From: Bacteriovoracaceae bacterium
GTDB taxonomy: Bacteria > Bdellovibrionota > Bacteriovoracia > Bacteriovoracales > Bacteriovoracaceae
Direction: 5' to 3'
DNA: 64,000 bases
Assembly (NCBI GenBank): GCA_020630335.1
Contig: JAHDBN010000002.1
Coordinates: 154,444 to 218,443, forward strand
The notes beneath the pieces are model-generated. The model saw only the letters and a program-made list of their open reading frames with translations. It ran no database searches and was not told where the DNA came from. Within the stretch, counting starts at the first letter, position 1. Every line of letters begins with the position of its first letter. Of the stretch, positions 62,102 through 64,000 are shown in pieces. The position numbers and the translations under genes are program-made.

Positions 62102-62684
62102 TGGGATAATCCTCATAAAAATCTTCAATACTATCAAAGCCCCAGAAGAAATCATTTTTATAAGAAATTGTTGGTACTCCAAAAATTCCTTTTTCTATAG
62201 CTTCTTGATTGTTATTTTTAAGTATATTTTTAAATTCTCTTTCATAAGATAACTCTAAGAGCTGATCGGAGTTTTGAAATCCTCTTACTTTTAGTTCTTT
62301 TTCTAATACGTCCGGATCAGCAACATTTATTTTTTTTACCCAAGTCATATCCCACAAATGATCCATTAGCTCTATTTGATTAACTTCTAGTTTCTCGCAA
62401 ATTTCTCTTGTGGATATTCGTAAAAGATAAAGAGTATTAAATGGATGTTGGAAGGGGAGCTCGAGTTCAAACTTATTTTTATCGGCCATACGTTTACATT
62501 TTTTATATAAGTATTCTTTTTTAGTTTGAATTTCAGTTATAGGTTTTTGTCCCCAATGCTTAAAAACTCTTCCGAGAATTAAGGGCTTAAATTGAAATTG
62601 ATTGAGTTTATTTTCTCTTTTTAAGTGTTGCCATGCAACATGAGAGTAAGGGGAAATATAGTCAAAATAAAATATAGGCGACAT
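62094..62684 (-). CDS. DsbA-family / HCCA isomerase-like protein
   Basis: A 196-residue thioredoxin-fold protein of the 2-hydroxychromene-2-carboxylate isomerase group. It has YFDYISPYSHVAW at residues 5-17 (the SPYS pattern with Ser in place of the redox cysteines), a long helical insert, then KGIFGVPTISYKNDFFWGFDSIEDF at the C-terminus. There is no signal peptide. Members use glutathione or act as isomerases; the substrate here is unknown. It precedes and overlaps the deaminase-like gene. Confidence 0.83.
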   Translation of the reverse strand: MSPIFYFDYISPYSHVAWQHLKRENKLNQFQFKPLILGRVFKHWGQKPITEIQTKKEYLYKKCKRMADKNKFELELPFQHPFNTLYLLRISTREICEKLEVNQIELMDHLWDMTWVKKINVADPDVLEKELKVRGFQNSDQLLELSYEREFKNILKNNNQEAIEKGIFGVPTISYKNDFFWGFDSIEDFYEDYPNV

Positions 62685-62806
62685 TGACTAGATTTACAGG
62701 ACTAATTCCCTTGTGTATTGGCGCAATGTGCCTAGTGCATGAAAACTTTTCATATATGCAAGATAATTCTTATAAGATTAATTAGCTCATCTTTAAAGGA
62801 GTATTG

Positions 62807-63541
62807 ATGAAGTTTCTAAAAGTTTTAATGATTTTACCTTTTCTTTTTTCTTGCGGTCAACAAGCTAAGAGAGTCAAGGACTTGGTTATTGATACCATTG
62901 CAATAGATAAGGATATGCATCTACTTTCAACGGCTACGCTTGATTTGGGTGGTATTTCTCTTCCAAACTTTAGAGAAGATATAGATCATCCTCAGCTAGG
63001 AAAGGTTGGAGTTGTGAGTATTCATGGTGATAATCAAATTAGCTTTCAAATAAATCTTAGTACTCTTACTCCGAGTTTAGTAGATTTAGATGTAAAGCTT
63101 CCTAATGGTAAAAAACTACCTTTAATAGGAAGTAATCCTGCCATTGTCTTTTCTGTAAAAGGAACTTCTATAAAGTTTTATGTTTCTCTTGCTCAGGGAG
63201 CAGCAGTTGCAGGTTTTGCAATTCCATTTAAAGACTTTGGAGGACAATTAGGAGAAGAATACGGAAGTTTTTCAATTATGCCTACTTTTGAAGTGAAGGG
63301 ACATAAAATTGCAGGTGGTTTATTTTACAGTAAAACTCCAGGTGAGAGTGGGCTTGGAGCGTTTATCGATGTTACTAAATTAGTTGGCTTAGGGGTAGGT
63401 GAAGTTCCAACACCTATTTTCATTGGAGATGAATATGAGGTTGATCTTTCTGGAAGTGAATATGAAAAAAGCGAAAGTAAATCTTCAGATAAATACTTAA
63501 GAGAATTGAGTGATGATGAAAGAGAACTTGAAATAATGTAA
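62807..63541 (+). CDS. Predicted lipoprotein, unknown function
   Basis: The start is ATG 62807, with AAAGGAG six bases upstream; a TTG three bases earlier is less likely. The 244-residue protein begins MKFLKVLMILPFLFSC (lipobox LFSC, Cys16). The rest is beta-rich and Gly-rich with no other cysteine. It contains IPFKDFGGQLGEEYGSFSIMPTFEVKGH and ends in a charged tail. It could be a lipid-binding or barrel-like fold; no family is recognised. A palindrome ATGAAAA-C-TTTTCAT lies in the spacer upstream near 62742. Confidence 0.75.
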   Translation: MKFLKVLMILPFLFSCGQQAKRVKDLVIDTIAIDKDMHLLSTATLDLGGISLPNFREDIDHPQLGKVGVVSIHGDNQISFQINLSTLTPSLVDLDVKLPNGKKLPLIGSNPAIVFSVKGTSIKFYVSLAQGAAVAGFAIPFKDFGGQLGEEYGSFSIMPTFEVKGHKIAGGLFYSKTPGESGLGAFIDVTKLVGLGVGEVPTPIFIGDEYEVDLSGSEYEKSESKSSDKYLRELSDDERELEIM

Positions 63542-63576
63542 AAAAAAAAGAGAACTCTTTTTGAGAGTTCTCTTTA
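63541..63576. terminator. Bidirectional intrinsic terminator
   Basis: AAAGAGAACTCT (63547-63558) and AGAGTTCTCTTT (63564-63575) form a perfect 12-bp stem with loop TTTTG, and nine A residues precede the left arm. On the minus strand these become the T-run behind rpsU, and on the plus strand it ends the lipoprotein gene. It serves both converging genes. Confidence 0.85.
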
Positions 63577-63599
63577 TCTATATTTTCTTTAATTAATAA

Positions 63600-63830
63600 T
63601 TATATTTTCTTAGAGTATCTTGAGTTTTTAGAATTATTTTTCTTTCTTCTCTTTTCAGCAGCTTCTAACTTTTCTTTCATTTTTACAGAAGGTTTTTGAT
63701 AAGCTTCTCTTTTTCTATACTCTTTTACGATACCGTAGCTATCACAAAGTCTCTTGAACTTTCTAAGAGCTTTTTCTACTGGAAATCCTTCACCGATTTC
63801 AATTTTGATATTCTCAGGCTTTTTACCCAT
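63600..63830 (-). CDS. rpsU: 30S ribosomal protein S21
   Basis: A 76-residue basic protein starting at ATG 63830 (AAGGGGAT upstream); earlier in-frame ATGs have no ribosome site. KIEIGEGFPVEKALRKFKRLCDSYGIVKEYRKREAYQKPSVKMKEKLEAAEKRRKK is the S21 sequence. S21 helps the 30S subunit bind the mRNA ribosome site. It is followed by the bidirectional terminator. The remaining 150 bases to the window end hold its leader and promoter region; no clear hexamers were found. Confidence 0.95.
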   Translation of the reverse strand: MGKKPENIKIEIGEGFPVEKALRKFKRLCDSYGIVKEYRKREAYQKPSVKMKEKLEAAEKRRKKNNSKNSRYSKKI

Positions 63831-64000
63831 TTTATCCCCTTGATACATCATATATAGTCCTTTTGCCTAAATGCGACAAGCACGAGAATAGCATATTATT
63901 TGGAAGAATGCATCAATATTTCATAAAAATTCTTTATATTTATGAGGAAGATTTCTGCTTTTTGCTACTGAAATGCTATGCTAAACAGGTATATTTAAAG

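Noticed and set aside
63890..63916. rpsU promoter TTGATG / TATGCT on the minus strand
   Set aside because: Spacing is 15 bp, too short to support a confident call.

Overview
This is a low-GC (roughly one third G+C by eye), gene-dense bacterial chromosome segment from a Gram-negative, diderm organism. It carries a complete-looking type II secretion (T2SS) operon with secretin, several lipobox lipoproteins, an outer-membrane barrel and a Prc-type periplasmic protease. The gene content and style (C5 heme pathway, GSIII glutamine synthetase, VLCAD-like acyl-CoA dehydrogenase, MutA/MutB/MeaB, many exported proteins of unknown function, very A-rich coding) point to the Bdellovibrionota, most likely a marine Halobacteriovorax/Bacteriovorax-type organism. 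That placement is inference. No tRNA, rRNA, CRISPR array, transposase or phage gene was seen.

Layout. 1-1692: the start of an exported protein gene, an exported hypothetical gene with promoter and terminator, and an overlooked 55-codon gene. 1693-9533: a DUF6178-like gene converging on a minus-strand heme operon, hemA-hemC(D)-hemL-histidine kinase-response regulator-hemE, with overlapping or nearly abutting genes. 9640-11701: a small membrane protein and a PlsB-type acyltransferase. 11804-14641: infC (with an AUU start), a small exported protein, rpmI-rplT, and ihfA/merR-like on the opposite strand. 14742-28639: the twelve-gene T2SS operon gspC-D-E-F-G-H-I-J-K-L-M-N on the minus strand.

28738-33833: acyl-CoA dehydrogenase, an exported protein, a SIMPL-domain protein, a degenerate A-type iron-sulfur carrier homologue and an M61 PDZ peptidase. 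33991-37977: a 1328-residue lipoprotein made of 13 four-cysteine repeats, including a perfect 177-bp tandem duplication. 38134-45273: GSIII, an outer-membrane barrel, lipoproteins, a cytidine deaminase and a rhomboid protease whose 3' end lies in a decayed copy of the barrel gene. 45432-52480: topA, an exported basic protein, zinc-free L31, Prc protease, a methyltransferase whose start codon lies in a perfect inverted repeat, and a lipoprotein. 52555-56695: mutA (very short)-mutB-meaB. 56679-60344: two tandem paralogous lipoproteins with von Willebrand A domains and Asp-rich calcium-binding repeats. 60488-64000: adenosine-deaminase-like and DsbA/HCCA-isomerase-like genes, a lipoprotein and rpsU.

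How the parts work together: the heme operon supplies tetrapyrrole from glutamyl-tRNA and contains its own sensor/regulator pair. The T2SS would export folded periplasmic proteins across the outer membrane, followed by an IHF-type DNA-bending protein and a MerR-type regulator on the same strand. MutAB with MeaB interconvert succinyl-CoA and methylmalonyl-CoA, and the acyl-CoA dehydrogenase serves beta-oxidation; both would fit growth on prey- or environment-derived lipids and amino acids. The most unusual items are the cysteine-repeat lipoprotein, the VWA lipoprotein pair, the heme-operon two-component system, the decayed barrel duplicate and the hairpin over the methyltransferase start.
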